Assembly (NCBI RefSeq): GCF_014841135.1
Contig: NZ_JACYTN010000002.1
Span: 496,001-560,000 of the forward strand
DNA: 64,000 nt
Source of the DNA: Paenibacillus arenosi
GTDB taxonomy: Bacteria; Bacillota; Bacilli; Paenibacillales; Paenibacillaceae
Direction of reading: 5' to 3'
Made by a program: the position numbers and the translations under genes. Under the pieces are notes generated by a model. It was not told the origin of the DNA and did not search any database. It saw only the letters and a list, made by a program, of their open reading frames with translations. Positions 1-7,924 of the stretch are shown one piece after another (positions within the stretch are counted from its first letter, which is position 1; each line of letters opens with the position of its first letter).

Positions 1-416
1 CCCTTCACTTCCGCTTCCAGCTCATTCATCAGCTTCATCGCTTCTAGAATGCACACGACTGTCTTTTCGCTCACTTTGGAACCTACAGAAACGAATGCAT
101 CAGCATCAGGTGATGGAGAAGAATAGAACGTACCTACCATCGGCGACACAATCTTATGAAGGCCTGCTGTGTTATCAACAACAGTTGGTGCTGCTTCTTG
201 CTTGGCAGGAACAGCTTGTTCTACCGCAGCTACTGGCGCCTGCACAGGTGCAGGCGTATATGTATGGGCTGCAGGAGCTGATTGAATCGTAACTACCTCA
301 GATTTGCCAGGCTTACGAATCGCGATGCGACAGCCTTCATTTTCAATTTCTAGCTCGTGAACAGAAGTCTGATCCACAAGTTTAATGAGTTCTTTAATCT
401 CGCTTATTTTGAACAA
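1..416 (-). CDS. accB: Biotin carboxyl carrier protein of acetyl-CoA carboxylase, 3' end cut by window edge
   Basis: Carries biotin between the carboxylase and transferase halves of acetyl-CoA carboxylase in fatty acid synthesis. The N-terminal region ([20 protein letters not shown]) is typical of AccB. A Pro/Ala/Val-rich linker follows, then the biotinyl domain, with the biotin-lysine motif EAMKLMNE near the window edge. About 138 residues are visible; the last ~20 lie outside. I chose a TTG start because GAGGAG lies about 8 bases upstream; an in-frame GTG nine bases earlier touches the ribosome site. The gene lies downstream of the spoIIIA operon, as in other Bacillales, but a terminator and a separate -10 element sit between them. 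Confidence 0.95.
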   Translation of the reverse strand, partial: MFKISEIKELIKLVDQTSVHELEIENEGCRIAIRKPGKSEVVTIQSAPAAHTYTPAPVQAPVAAVEQAVPAKQEAAPTVVDNTAGLHKIVSPMVGTFYSSPSPDADAFVSVGSKVSEKTVVCILEAMKLMNELEAEVK

Positions 417-491
417 TTCATTCACTCCTCGTGACTGTTGTATCATTAAGGGATTACCACTAATAGATGGACAATCAATATGGACGTATGT

Positions 492-497
492 ATTATA
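492..497 (-). promoter_or_regulatory. Probable sigma-A -10 element for accB
   Basis: TATAAT on the minus strand, about 80 bases before the accB start and just after the spoIIIA terminator. No convincing -35 hexamer is visible at 16-18 bases, so the call rests on the perfect -10 and its place. Confidence 0.5.
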
Positions 498-510
498 ACA
501 CAATCGAACC

Positions 511-543
511 AAATAGAAAGAGCCCAGTTTCGGGAACTGGGCT
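511..543 (-). terminator. Rho-independent terminator of the spoIIIA operon
   Basis: AGCCCAGTT and AACTGGGCT form a perfect 9-bp stem with a 5-base loop, followed on the minus strand by CTTTCTATTT. It lies 30 bases after the spoIIIAH stop. Confidence 0.85.
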
Positions 544-575
544 GACCATTGTTTTCTAATTGATGATTACGGACA

Positions 576-1328
576 TTATTCAGTAACGTATTGTACACTT
601 ACTTTGTCTTGTGTCACTTGAAGCTCATTAATTATTTTGTCAATAATATCAACCGCTTGTCTAGCTTCCATCTTCTCAGCTTGTACGATGACTTTGACGT
701 TATTGTTTTCCTCGCTTATGACCACATTAGGATAATCTTTTTGCAGCTCTGCCTCCAAAGCGGAAATTTTTTGCTCCTTGTCGTCCAAACGACTCATATC
801 ATCATACAACTTTGTCATCTCTTCTGAGCTTACCTTAGAGCCATTTAATTTTGTTAAAATGTTTTCAAGCTGCTGCTGATACTGCTCCGAACGTTCCATT
901 GCCTTTTGTTCAATGGTACTGCGGGACATAACTCCTTGCGCAGCAACCTGATCCAATATGGCCTTCTCACCATCTGTGAGCGTTTGCTTGCTATCTTTAG
1001 CTGCTGATTCGTTCGAAGGTGTTTGTTTGTCTGACTTCGTCGTTGGAGCATCGACTGGTTCCTTTGTTTCAGGAGATGTGGTTGCACCATCCACTTTTCC
1101 TTCTGCATTCGGTTGCACTTCTGCTTCTGTACCACCCACTTGAGTTACTTCAACCTTTGGCAATTGTTCAAGCGCAGCCCCAGCTTCTCCGGCTACTTGA
1201 TTAATAGTGGCTACGCCTGCTGCTGGATCAGGCTTGGCAGGCTCTTCGGTAAATAAATAATACGCGGACAGGACGACCATAAGGCTCAACATAGATACTA
1301 ACCAAATTGTTTGTCGTTTGGTATTCAT
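576..1328 (-). CDS. spoIIIAH: Stage III sporulation protein AH
   Basis: Forespore-engulfment channel component. The mother-cell protein SpoIIIAH binds forespore SpoIIQ across the intermembrane space. There is one N-terminal membrane segment (about residues 8-26), then a long Thr/Glu/Pro/Ala-rich low-complexity linker (about 30-120). A C-terminal YscJ/FliF-like alpha/beta domain ends with VDIIDKIINELQVTQDKVSVQYV. At 250 residues it is longer than the B. subtilis protein, mainly through the linker. Last gene of the eight-gene spoIIIA operon; transcription stops at the hairpin at 511-543. Expression is presumably sigma-E dependent through the operon promoter near 6.56 kb. Confidence 0.95.
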   Translation of the reverse strand: MNTKRQTIWLVSMLSLMVVLSAYYLFTEEPAKPDPAAGVATINQVAGEAGAALEQLPKVEVTQVGGTEAEVQPNAEGKVDGATTSPETKEPVDAPTTKSDKQTPSNESAAKDSKQTLTDGEKAILDQVAAQGVMSRSTIEQKAMERSEQYQQQLENILTKLNGSKVSSEEMTKLYDDMSRLDDKEQKISALEAELQKDYPNVVISEENNNVKVIVQAEKMEARQAVDIIDKIINELQVTQDKVSVQYVTE

Positions 1329-1378
1329 TAAGGTAAACCCTCCTTATAATTGACATCTCGGCTCTCCGTGTTCTCGTT

Positions 1379-2053
1379 TTACTCCGATATTTTGCGTGGC
1401 ACTACCGATATCCGGTAGGAAGGCACATTCAATCCTTTTTCCACTGCATCTACGATCATCTGATTAACAACGGCATTCTCTGCACCTTTTGCAACGACGA
1501 TGACGCCTCGAACTTTAGGTTTTACTCGTTTCGTCACGATAGGCGACTGATGTTCTGAGGTTTCAGTCATCACAATTTCACCATCACGAGAAGTTTGTGT
1601 AATATGACGTTTGCCTCCATTCGCATCCGTCTCTTCCGTAACTTGTTGACTATCTTTCATATTGCGCTGAATAACTAGCTCTTCGGTCGAATCAACAGTA
1701 ACCATCACCTGCACCTGATCAACTCCGACAATCTCTTCAAGGACCGACTTCATACGAGTTTCAAAGGATTGCTCAATCGTTGCAAATGGATTATTAGGAT
1801 CAGGCGTTGCAACAGAAGCACGACTGTCATTTAGCTCCTGTTCACTCATTACACCTGTCACAGCAGGAGGTTCTCTGCCTGAACTGCCCATCAGCCAATT
1901 GCCATTCCCAGGTCCACTTGAGAACGAGCTAACCAAGATGAGCGCCGCACCGACGAGACCTAATAGGAGCAGCCAACGAAATGCTTTCACTCGTTTCGGT
2001 CCGTTAGATCCGCTTCCAAGGATAGATTCAATTTTTTGCAGCCATTTCGCCAT
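1379..2053 (-). CDS. spoIIIAG: Stage III sporulation protein AG
   Basis: Ring-forming component of the SpoIIIA-SpoIIQ channel between mother cell and forespore. Begins MAKWLQKIESILG, with a membrane segment at about residues 20-40 (WLLLLGLVGAALILVSSF). The ectodomain shows the typical ETRMKSVLEEIVGVDQVQVMVTVDSTEE region and the C-terminal VRGVIVVAKGAENAVV motif. The start is placed at the ATG behind AAGGTGG rather than at an upstream codon that would add 30 unsupported residues. Lies 50 bases upstream of spoIIIAH in the same operon. Confidence 0.95.
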   Translation of the reverse strand: MAKWLQKIESILGSGSNGPKRVKAFRWLLLLGLVGAALILVSSFSSGPGNGNWLMGSSGREPPAVTGVMSEQELNDSRASVATPDPNNPFATIEQSFETRMKSVLEEIVGVDQVQVMVTVDSTEELVIQRNMKDSQQVTEETDANGGKRHITQTSRDGEIVMTETSEHQSPIVTKRVKPKVRGVIVVAKGAENAVVNQMIVDAVEKGLNVPSYRISVVPRKISE

Positions 2054-2177
2054 GAGCGCTACCCACCTTAAACTGATAATTGTCGTGCTCCATCTTGTCC
2101 TTATTTCACCTATACGCAGCTTGTCTAAAAATATGACTAACAATTACGACTTCTTAGCACATTAACACGTATTATTT

Positions 2178-2978
2178 TTATATTTTTTTCCACTCGATGT
2201 GGATTTCTTCTGGTTTAACAAGCCAATGCGAAGTAAGCATATCAGTAATTTTCTTCTCCCACATCTTCACCACGTGCTGTTCTACAGAAGTGCGTTGACC
2301 ACTTGGAGCAGATGATGCGCGTTCATCGATAGATTCAGTTCGCACGTCTACGGCTCTAACCTGTTGGACAGACATGACTCCTTCTGTTTGCTCATTATGT
2401 TGTGGAGAAGGGGAACCTGCAAGCCTGCTATATGTCATAGAAACCGTTATCGATTGTATCGTAGGTTCCGGCTCATTAGCTGACACCCCTAACTTCACAT
2501 TGACTTGCTCCGTTTGTACTCCATAATCGGTAGAGGGCATCACTTTCGAGGCTGTTTCAGCTGTTTCAGCTGTTTCAGCAGCTTGCAACGTTTCCGTTTC
2601 TTCCAGCCGTTCGGCATTCGATCCCACTGCTAATTCATTTAACTGCTTCGTCATCTGAGACTCTAGCTGAGATTCGGCAAGTTCACTCACCTTCATTTGT
2701 CGCTGGTGCTGCAGCCGTGCAGCATCTCGCTGAATACTAGTCAAAGAAGCAAATGCACTTGTTGTCGGATTGGACTGCTCCCATTCAACCGCCACTTGCT
2801 CCGCTAGATCGTTATCAAACAGCTTCATAATCGGTGATAGCAAAGCCAGTAAAATGATCAGGCTGAGCATGAGCTTTACATATCGCTGCATTTTTGCGCT
2901 TGGCAGCAGCAAATCGACAAAAGCAGCCAGCAAAATAAGCATAATGATCTCTTTCAACCATTCACTGAGCCAGCTCAT
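2178..2978 (-). CDS. spoIIIAF: Stage III sporulation protein AF
   Basis: Membrane component of the SpoIIIA channel. Two N-terminal membrane helices (about residues 8-28 and 35-52, containing VDLLLPSAKMQRYVKLMLSL) match the family. A long soluble C-terminal region follows and ends in ...WLVKPEEIHIEWKKI. At about 266 residues it is longer than the B. subtilis protein. A short imperfect repeat of Ala-Glu-Thr codons (near 2558-2580) sits in the linker and looks like replication slippage. ATG chosen over a GTG two codons earlier because of spacing to GGAGGAGG. Confidence 0.93.
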   Translation of the reverse strand: MSWLSEWLKEIIMLILLAAFVDLLLPSAKMQRYVKLMLSLIILLALLSPIMKLFDNDLAEQVAVEWEQSNPTTSAFASLTSIQRDAARLQHQRQMKVSELAESQLESQMTKQLNELAVGSNAERLEETETLQAAETAETAETASKVMPSTDYGVQTEQVNVKLGVSANEPEPTIQSITVSMTYSRLAGSPSPQHNEQTEGVMSVQQVRAVDVRTESIDERASSAPSGQRTSVEQHVVKMWEKKITDMLTSHWLVKPEEIHIEWKKI

Positions 2979-3005
2979 ACTCACCCCTCCTCCATGGACT
3001 TGCTG

Positions 3006-4301
3006 TCATCGCATCATCACCGTTACATTACCTGCAGTCAGCAATATCGTAATGGCTAAAAAGAACATAAGTCCCACTGCTGCAAGTGCAGCAAAGACAT
3101 AAATCATGCTCTTTCCAACCGTTTGCAAGCAGCCGACAACTGGACTATTTCCAAGTGGCTGCATAATAGCAGCTGATACGTTATAAATGAGCGCCAACGT
3201 TAAAATTTTCAATGCAGGAAATGCACATAGGAACAACAATATAATGACCCCAGTAAGGCCCACCGCATTTTTCACGAGCAAAGACGCTGTAATTACGGTA
3301 TCTGTCGCATCTGAGAACACTCTGCCCACAACAGGCACAAAATTTCCTGTAATGTATTTGGCTGTACGAATGGCCACACCGTCTGTTACCGAACTGGTCA
3401 CTCCTTGCACGGAAATAACACCGAGAAATACAGTGAGTAAAATACCAAGCAATCCCACACTAATGTTTCTAAGAAGGTTGGCGAGTTGTGTCACTTTATA
3501 CTTGTCCGTGAGAGAGCTAACAATATGCAGTACTGCGGAGAAAAATAGCATCGGGAAGACTACTGTGTAAATAATCGTACCTACCAAATGAATCATAAAC
3601 ACGATAAGCGGATGCAGTACGGATACCGTTATAACATTCCCTAGAGATGCAAGTAGTGTAAATAACACTGGCACCATAGCCATCATGAAGTGAATCATGC
3701 CTGATATTGCATCTTTCGCATAGCTGATGGCCACATTAAAGCTGTTAATGGCCAAAATGATGATGACCATGTAGGAAATGGAATAGGCAATTTTACTGAC
3801 TGTATTTCGCTCGAAAGCCGTTTGCAGCGTTTCAAGCACCATACTAAACACGGCAAGAATAACGATGGTGACGATTAATTTCCCATTCGTAATCACTTCT
3901 TGCATGAGAAACTTGCCGAGCGCCTTAAATGTATTGCTTAACGTCAACTTTTCCCCGCCCGGGAGCAGAAGATCGGCAAAGTTTGGTAGTGAGTCTCGGG
4001 GGAAGAAACCGCCGTATTTGGTCAACAATTCTTGCCAATATCCTTCAACTTCACTTGTCGGCAGCTGTTTCGTCTGCTCTTTAATCCAGCTATCTGTCGG
4101 GGCGGCTGCCGGCTCAGTAGTTGAGCTTGTCCCATCAACAGCTGCTGCTTGTACCGTTGTAGAACGTGCTGCCTCCTTTGGTGTAGCGTCCGAAGAGGCA
4201 TAAGCGCCAGACACACAAGCGAGCAGTGATAGGATGACCACAAATACAAATAAAGAAATGCGATGGTTATAACTCGTCGTGCGGTCGTACAGCTCTTTCA
4301 C
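3006..4301 (-). CDS. spoIIIAE: Stage III sporulation protein AE
   Basis: Polytopic membrane protein of the SpoIIIA complex, thought to be the transporter-like core. An N-terminal signal-like helix is followed by a hydrophilic stretch, then about seven to eight membrane segments from residue ~130 to the end. Family blocks include GVTSSVTDGVAIRTAKYITG and NFVPVVGRVFSDATDTV. I placed the start at a GTG with GGAGG 8 bases upstream; a TTG/ATG pair further up overlaps the spoIIIAD stop but has no ribosome site. Confidence 0.95.
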   Translation of the reverse strand: MKELYDRTTSYNHRISLFVFVVILSLLACVSGAYASSDATPKEAARSTTVQAAAVDGTSSTTEPAAAPTDSWIKEQTKQLPTSEVEGYWQELLTKYGGFFPRDSLPNFADLLLPGGEKLTLSNTFKALGKFLMQEVITNGKLIVTIVILAVFSMVLETLQTAFERNTVSKIAYSISYMVIIILAINSFNVAISYAKDAISGMIHFMMAMVPVLFTLLASLGNVITVSVLHPLIVFMIHLVGTIIYTVVFPMLFFSAVLHIVSSLTDKYKVTQLANLLRNISVGLLGILLTVFLGVISVQGVTSSVTDGVAIRTAKYITGNFVPVVGRVFSDATDTVITASLLVKNAVGLTGVIILLFLCAFPALKILTLALIYNVSAAIMQPLGNSPVVGCLQTVGKSMIYVFAALAAVGLMFFLAITILLTAGNVTVMMR

Positions 4302-4315
4302 AGCCTCTCCCTCCA

Positions 4316-4705
4316 TCAAGCTGGCAGCAGCTTCATAACGGTTTCAATGATGACGCTAATAATGGGAATGGCCATAACAATAATCAATACTTTGCCTGCC
4401 AGCTCTATCTTTGTTGCGATCCCGTCTTGACCAGCATCCCTTACCACCTGTGCACCAAACTCAGCAATATATGCAATGCCGATTATTTTCAAAATCGTTT
4501 TCACGTAAACAGGCTCGATGCCTGAACGCTCTGCCAAAGAATCCAGCACTTCAATAACAGTCTCAATTTTGCCGATCAAGAACAAAAAGATGACAATGCC
4601 AGCGAAAGCCGATATGAGAAAGGCAAACATCGGCTTCTGTTCTTTAACGACTAGTACGAGTATGGCCGCAATAAGGCCAAGGCCGACAATTTGCACAATC
4701 TCCAT
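4316..4705 (-). CDS. spoIIIAD: Stage III sporulation protein AD
   Basis: Small membrane protein of the SpoIIIA channel, about 129 residues with four hydrophobic segments. It contains the strongly conserved block VKTILKIIGIAYIAEFGAQV followed by RDAGQ, nearly identical to B. subtilis SpoIIIAD. Start placed at the ATG (MEIVQIVGLGLIAA) six bases after AGGTG. Followed by spoIIIAE after 14 bases, consistent with coupled translation. Confidence 0.96.
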   Translation of the reverse strand: MEIVQIVGLGLIAAILVLVVKEQKPMFAFLISAFAGIVIFLFLIGKIETVIEVLDSLAERSGIEPVYVKTILKIIGIAYIAEFGAQVVRDAGQDGIATKIELAGKVLIIVMAIPIISVIIETVMKLLPA

Positions 4706-4714
4706 CAACATCAC

Positions 4715-4918
4715 CTACTGAAATAAAAAAATAGTTTTGATTTCTTGGAACAAATGATCCAGCAATCGAACGACCATAAATAGAACGACAACAAATCCGA
4801 TAACTGTGACCCAATGTGCCATATCCTCCTTGCCCATCTGCTTCAGGACCGTATGGATCATAGCAATGATGATGCCGATTCCGGCGATCTGAAATATCGC
4901 GCTCACATCCACATTCAT
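4715..4918 (-). CDS. spoIIIAC: Stage III sporulation protein AC
   Basis: Two-helix membrane protein of 67 residues, the usual family length (68 in B. subtilis). Reads MNVDVSAIFQIAGIGIIIAM, ends with the conserved FQEIKTIFLFQ, and has membrane helices near residues 8-25 and 40-57. Start at the ATG seven bases after GAGGTG; the upstream in-frame extension has no ribosome site. Lies between spoIIIAB and spoIIIAD with about 10-base gaps. Confidence 0.95.
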   Translation of the reverse strand: MNVDVSAIFQIAGIGIIIAMIHTVLKQMGKEDMAHWVTVIGFVVVLFMVVRLLDHLFQEIKTIFLFQ

Positions 4919-4929
4919 AATCAGGCACC

Positions 4930-5454
4930 TCAATACATTAAAATGACAGCTAAAATACCACTTAACACTCCGATACTGCGGTACATCCTTACATACCGCC
5001 CCGCTTCATCGCTTGCATTGGCTTCTTCTTGCTCTAATCGCTTCATGGCATGACGAATATGATTGCGCTGATCTTCTCGGTCACTAATGCCCAAGCTCAT
5101 TCCTAGATCATACAAAATACGTACATCTTGTGACTTCAAGGCACTATGCGGCGCTTCTGATTGAAGGGCTGCATGCCAAGCCGCCTTAGCCGTCTGAATA
5201 TGGCCATCTCTTGCCCGCATTCCTGCCGATGCTTGTGCGAACAGTTTGTTCAGAGGAGGTGGCACCTGCGCACTCAGTTGTTCACAAGCTTCATCAAGTG
5301 GGGTATGTCCATACATGACAGATGTCTCTAACCGTTGAAGCGCAATAATCAACTGCCTAAGCTGGCGAGGGCGGGCCGCATAGTGAGACGCTTGTATCCA
5401 ACCTATTGCACCCGCTGCAGCAATGACAATAGCAGCTCCAAGCAACTTAATAAT
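4930..5454 (-). CDS. spoIIIAB: Stage III sporulation protein AB, probable ATT start
   Basis: Component of the mother-cell SpoIIIA complex; one N-terminal membrane helix, a helical soluble domain and a C-terminal helix (YRSIGVLSGILAVILMY). The family N-terminus is MLKLLGA. Here the matching stretch reads Ile-Ile-Lys-Leu-Leu-Gly-Ala, so the first ATT aligns with the start Met and lies 9 bases after GGAGG. This gives 174 residues, close to the 171 of B. subtilis. The nearest upstream ATG (5526) would add 24 residues inside spoIIIAA and has no family support; a TTG at 5445 is too far from the ribosome site. Seen: codons and spacing. Inferred: use of ATT. Confidence 0.9.
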   Translation of the reverse strand: MIKLLGAAIVIAAAGAIGWIQASHYAARPRQLRQLIIALQRLETSVMYGHTPLDEACEQLSAQVPPPLNKLFAQASAGMRARDGHIQTAKAAWHAALQSEAPHSALKSQDVRILYDLGMSLGISDREDQRNHIRHAMKRLEQEEANASDEAGRYVRMYRSIGVLSGILAVILMY

Positions 5455-6463
5455 GAGCTTCCCCCTCCCTTCCAATACGGTTGGATGTAGCTGTTTGAAG
5501 AGCTCGCTGCTTCTCGTCATATACACGATGAGTCCATTGCTTTCTGACTCGTTTTAGCACAACGATACGAGAAAAAACGCCACTTTCAACAAGTGGCCCT
5601 ATGCCAGGCCTGCGTGCGATTTCCTTCACATCTGCACCATGTGCCGATGCAACGACACGAACACCAGCATGTATCGCTTCATTCATCGCAGATACATCTT
5701 CTTCACGGCCAAACTCATCAACGACTAGCACATCTGGCGACATCGAGCGAATGAGCATCATCATTCCTTCCGCTTTCGGACAACCATCCAATACATCCGT
5801 TCTAGCTCCTACATCGAAACATGGGACACCGCGTACACAACCTGCAATTTCCGAGCGCTCATCCACAACACCTACCTTTAAACCCCTCCAATTCACATCT
5901 GGGTGGTTCCAACGTCCGTCGGATATCGATCTAGCCAAATCACGAAGCATCGTTGTCTTGCCATGCTGAGGCGGAGAAACGATAAGCGTGTGGTGAATAG
6001 ATTTCTGACTAAAGTCTAGTAAAAGTGGCATTAAACTACCCGATATACCTTGCTTTTCACGAGCGATTCGAATATTAAACCCCGCAATATCACGCAGATG
6101 ACTAACCTTGCCATTGGTTAATACTGTTCTTCCAGCTAGTCCTATCCGATGTCCCCCTGCAATCGTGACATAGCCGCGTCTAAGCTGCTCCTCCATCGTA
6201 TATAGCGAATGATTGGTCAATACATCCAACAATTGGTGGCCGTCTTCGCGAACAGGAATATACGCCTCATGAATCTGACTTGTCAGTATGCCTTCTGCCG
6301 TTACAAAATAATACTCACCCATGAAGCCAATTTCCAACGGACGACCCTCTCGAATCCTTACTTCTTCCAGTTCATTCAGTACTTGACCGGGAATGTTGGT
6401 GAGAATGGAACGAAGAGCAGGCGGCAAGACATGAATCCATCCTGACGCAATTGTTACTGCCAT
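5447..6463 (-). CDS. spoIIIAA: Stage III sporulation protein AA, secretion-type ATPase
   Basis: Cytoplasmic ATPase of the SpoIIIA channel, related to type II/IV secretion ATPases. Walker A is SPPQHGKTT at about residues 163-171, followed by MLRDLAR. Walker B is DVLVVDEFG at about 244-252, and a His-containing VVASAHG motif follows. At 338 residues it is close to the usual family size. First gene of the operon, with start ATG behind GGGAGG. Its stop overlaps the probable spoIIIAB start. Confidence 0.97.
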   Translation of the reverse strand: MAVTIASGWIHVLPPALRSILTNIPGQVLNELEEVRIREGRPLEIGFMGEYYFVTAEGILTSQIHEAYIPVREDGHQLLDVLTNHSLYTMEEQLRRGYVTIAGGHRIGLAGRTVLTNGKVSHLRDIAGFNIRIAREKQGISGSLMPLLLDFSQKSIHHTLIVSPPQHGKTTMLRDLARSISDGRWNHPDVNWRGLKVGVVDERSEIAGCVRGVPCFDVGARTDVLDGCPKAEGMMMLIRSMSPDVLVVDEFGREEDVSAMNEAIHAGVRVVASAHGADVKEIARRPGIGPLVESGVFSRIVVLKRVRKQWTHRVYDEKQRALQTATSNRIGREGEAHY

Positions 6464-6548
6464 GTGGTCCTCCCTTCTTGAAATAGGCGAATTTGCATAA
6501 GTCGATCATGTATTTCGATCTGTTCTGCAGGCTTGGCCGCTTACTCCC

Positions 6549-6578
6549 ATATGTATGATTGTAGTTGCTAAATATGAC
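6549..6578 (-). promoter_or_regulatory. Sigma-E type promoter of the spoIIIA operon
   Basis: On the minus strand GTCATATT is followed after about 13 bases by CATACATAT, which fits the mother-cell sigma-E consensus (-35 KMATATT, -10 CATACA-T). It lies about 90 bases upstream of the spoIIIAA start. The match is direct; sigma-E dependence follows from the known regulation of spoIIIA in B. subtilis. Confidence 0.8.
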
Positions 6579-7030
6579 TTGTCTCATCCACTTACACCTA
6601 GAAGGAATTTATTGTGACCCACGAAAAAAATTACTTGTCCTCCATGATCACTGGTCATCTATCCCGGCATATAGGCACCTGTCATTGGAACAACGCATAT
6701 ATTGAACATGTATTCGGAGGCAGTAGATGCACGGGTGTTATATATCATCAAGAGTGGAGCAGCAACTCACTCCTAACAACAGTCATGGATATTTATTTAT
6801 GTCATATGATTTCAGAAACAGGCTTCGAGATTGTCTAGCGCTGGAGGTACTGACGCAAGTTCATATTTCATCTAGAAAAATAGAGTGGGGAGAGCATGTT
6901 ACATGCAAGTTATATGTATAAAATTAATGAAAAACAGGCGTACCCGGATCGCCAACATCGTTGATATATGTTCCTACAGCTGAATACGTACAAGCACCTT
7001 CACCCATGCAGCAAGGAAAGGAGGAAGCGT
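6579..7030. other. Gap of about 450 bases between spoIIIAA and comB
   Basis: No recognisable gene. On the plus strand a 74-codon frame (6614-6838) starts with GTG after AAGGAATTTATT, but its protein (rich in His, Ser and Tyr) matches no family I know and has no domain-like pattern. I treat it as probably non-coding. No clear sigma-A promoter for comB was found. Confidence 0.4.
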
Positions 7031-7762
7031 ATGCAGTTACAAGTTGATGTCATTGCTAGTATCGGTGAAGCGCGAGCAGTGGACTTGAATCAACACACGG
7101 TTATTGTAATTGACGTGCTACGAGCGACTAGTACGATCATTACAGCATTAGCTAATGGCGCCGCGTCGGTCTTACCTGTAGAAACGGTTGGTCAAGCGAG
7201 GCAGCAGTACGCAGAAGGCGATGTACTGGGAGGAGAGCGATTTTGCAAAAAAATAGCTGGTTTCGATCTAGGTAACTCTCCACACGAATATACGTCTAGC
7301 TTGTGCCTAAATAAACGCATCGTCCTTACTACGTCTAATGGGACACGTGCGATTCAAAAGGCAGTTCGCGCGGAACATGTTCTTGCAGGAGCATTTCTAA
7401 ATGCATCCGCGTGCGCCCAGCTCGCACTAAGCTTACGAAGGAACGTTGCCTTACTCTGCACGGGAACTCAGGATGCATTTGCGTTTGAAGACGCCCTTTG
7501 CGCAGGGATGATATTACATGAAATGATAGCTGATCACCAGGCTGGAATGATCATTACGAACGATCTAGGTATGCTCGCCCTTAGTGCCTACAAACAGCAT
7601 AAGGGACATATTCATGACGCAGTTCGACAAAGTTCCAGTGGCAAGCGCCTGCTTAAACTGGGATTTGGTGACGATGTTGAATACTGCTCTCTTACGAATC
7701 AAGTTCACCTCGTTCCGACTCTACATGAACATCTATTAATTCCACACCGTCAATCCTCTTAA
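7031..7762 (+). CDS. comB: ComB-family 2-phosphosulfolactate phosphatase homologue
   Basis: The family includes ComB, a Mg-dependent phosphatase that makes sulfolactate in coenzyme M synthesis. In Bacillota the pathway is absent and sulfolactate or another role is assumed. Family motifs seen are VIVIDVLRATSTIITAL near the N-terminus, GGERFCKKIAGFDLGNSP, and LTTSNGTRAI. About 243 residues, the usual length. The ATG is preceded by AGGAGG at 6 bases; an upstream in-frame start would add 21 residues without support. It stands alone with its own terminator; comA and comC are not nearby. Confidence 0.85.
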   Translation: MQLQVDVIASIGEARAVDLNQHTVIVIDVLRATSTIITALANGAASVLPVETVGQARQQYAEGDVLGGERFCKKIAGFDLGNSPHEYTSSLCLNKRIVLTTSNGTRAIQKAVRAEHVLAGAFLNASACAQLALSLRRNVALLCTGTQDAFAFEDALCAGMILHEMIADHQAGMIITNDLGMLALSAYKQHKGHIHDAVRQSSSGKRLLKLGFGDDVEYCSLTNQVHLVPTLHEHLLIPHRQSS

Positions 7763-7796
7763 TCCGGATACGAACGATAGAAGCCGAATAGACACC

Positions 7797-7846
7797 AACA
7801 ACCTCCGAGTCCACTTTATATAAAGGGCATCGGAGGTTGTTTAATT
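7797..7846 (+). terminator. Terminator of comB
   Basis: AACAACCTCCGA (7797-7808) pairs perfectly with TCGGAGGTTGTT (7830-7841), 21-base loop, followed by TAATTT. Confidence 0.8.
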
Positions 7847-7924
7847 TACATTCCATTATTTATGTTAGGTTACGGATGAGTGCTCTATCTGGTGTTAGTG
7901 TAGATGGGAATACACTTGGACCTA

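Noticed and set aside
2558-2580. Short tandem repeat in spoIIIAF as a functional element
   Set aside because: In-frame Ala-Glu-Thr repeat in a variable linker; simple slippage explains it.
6614-6838. 74-codon frame with a passable Shine-Dalgarno sequence before spoIIIAA
   Set aside because: Protein has no family resemblance or domain-like composition; kept only as a remark on the gap.
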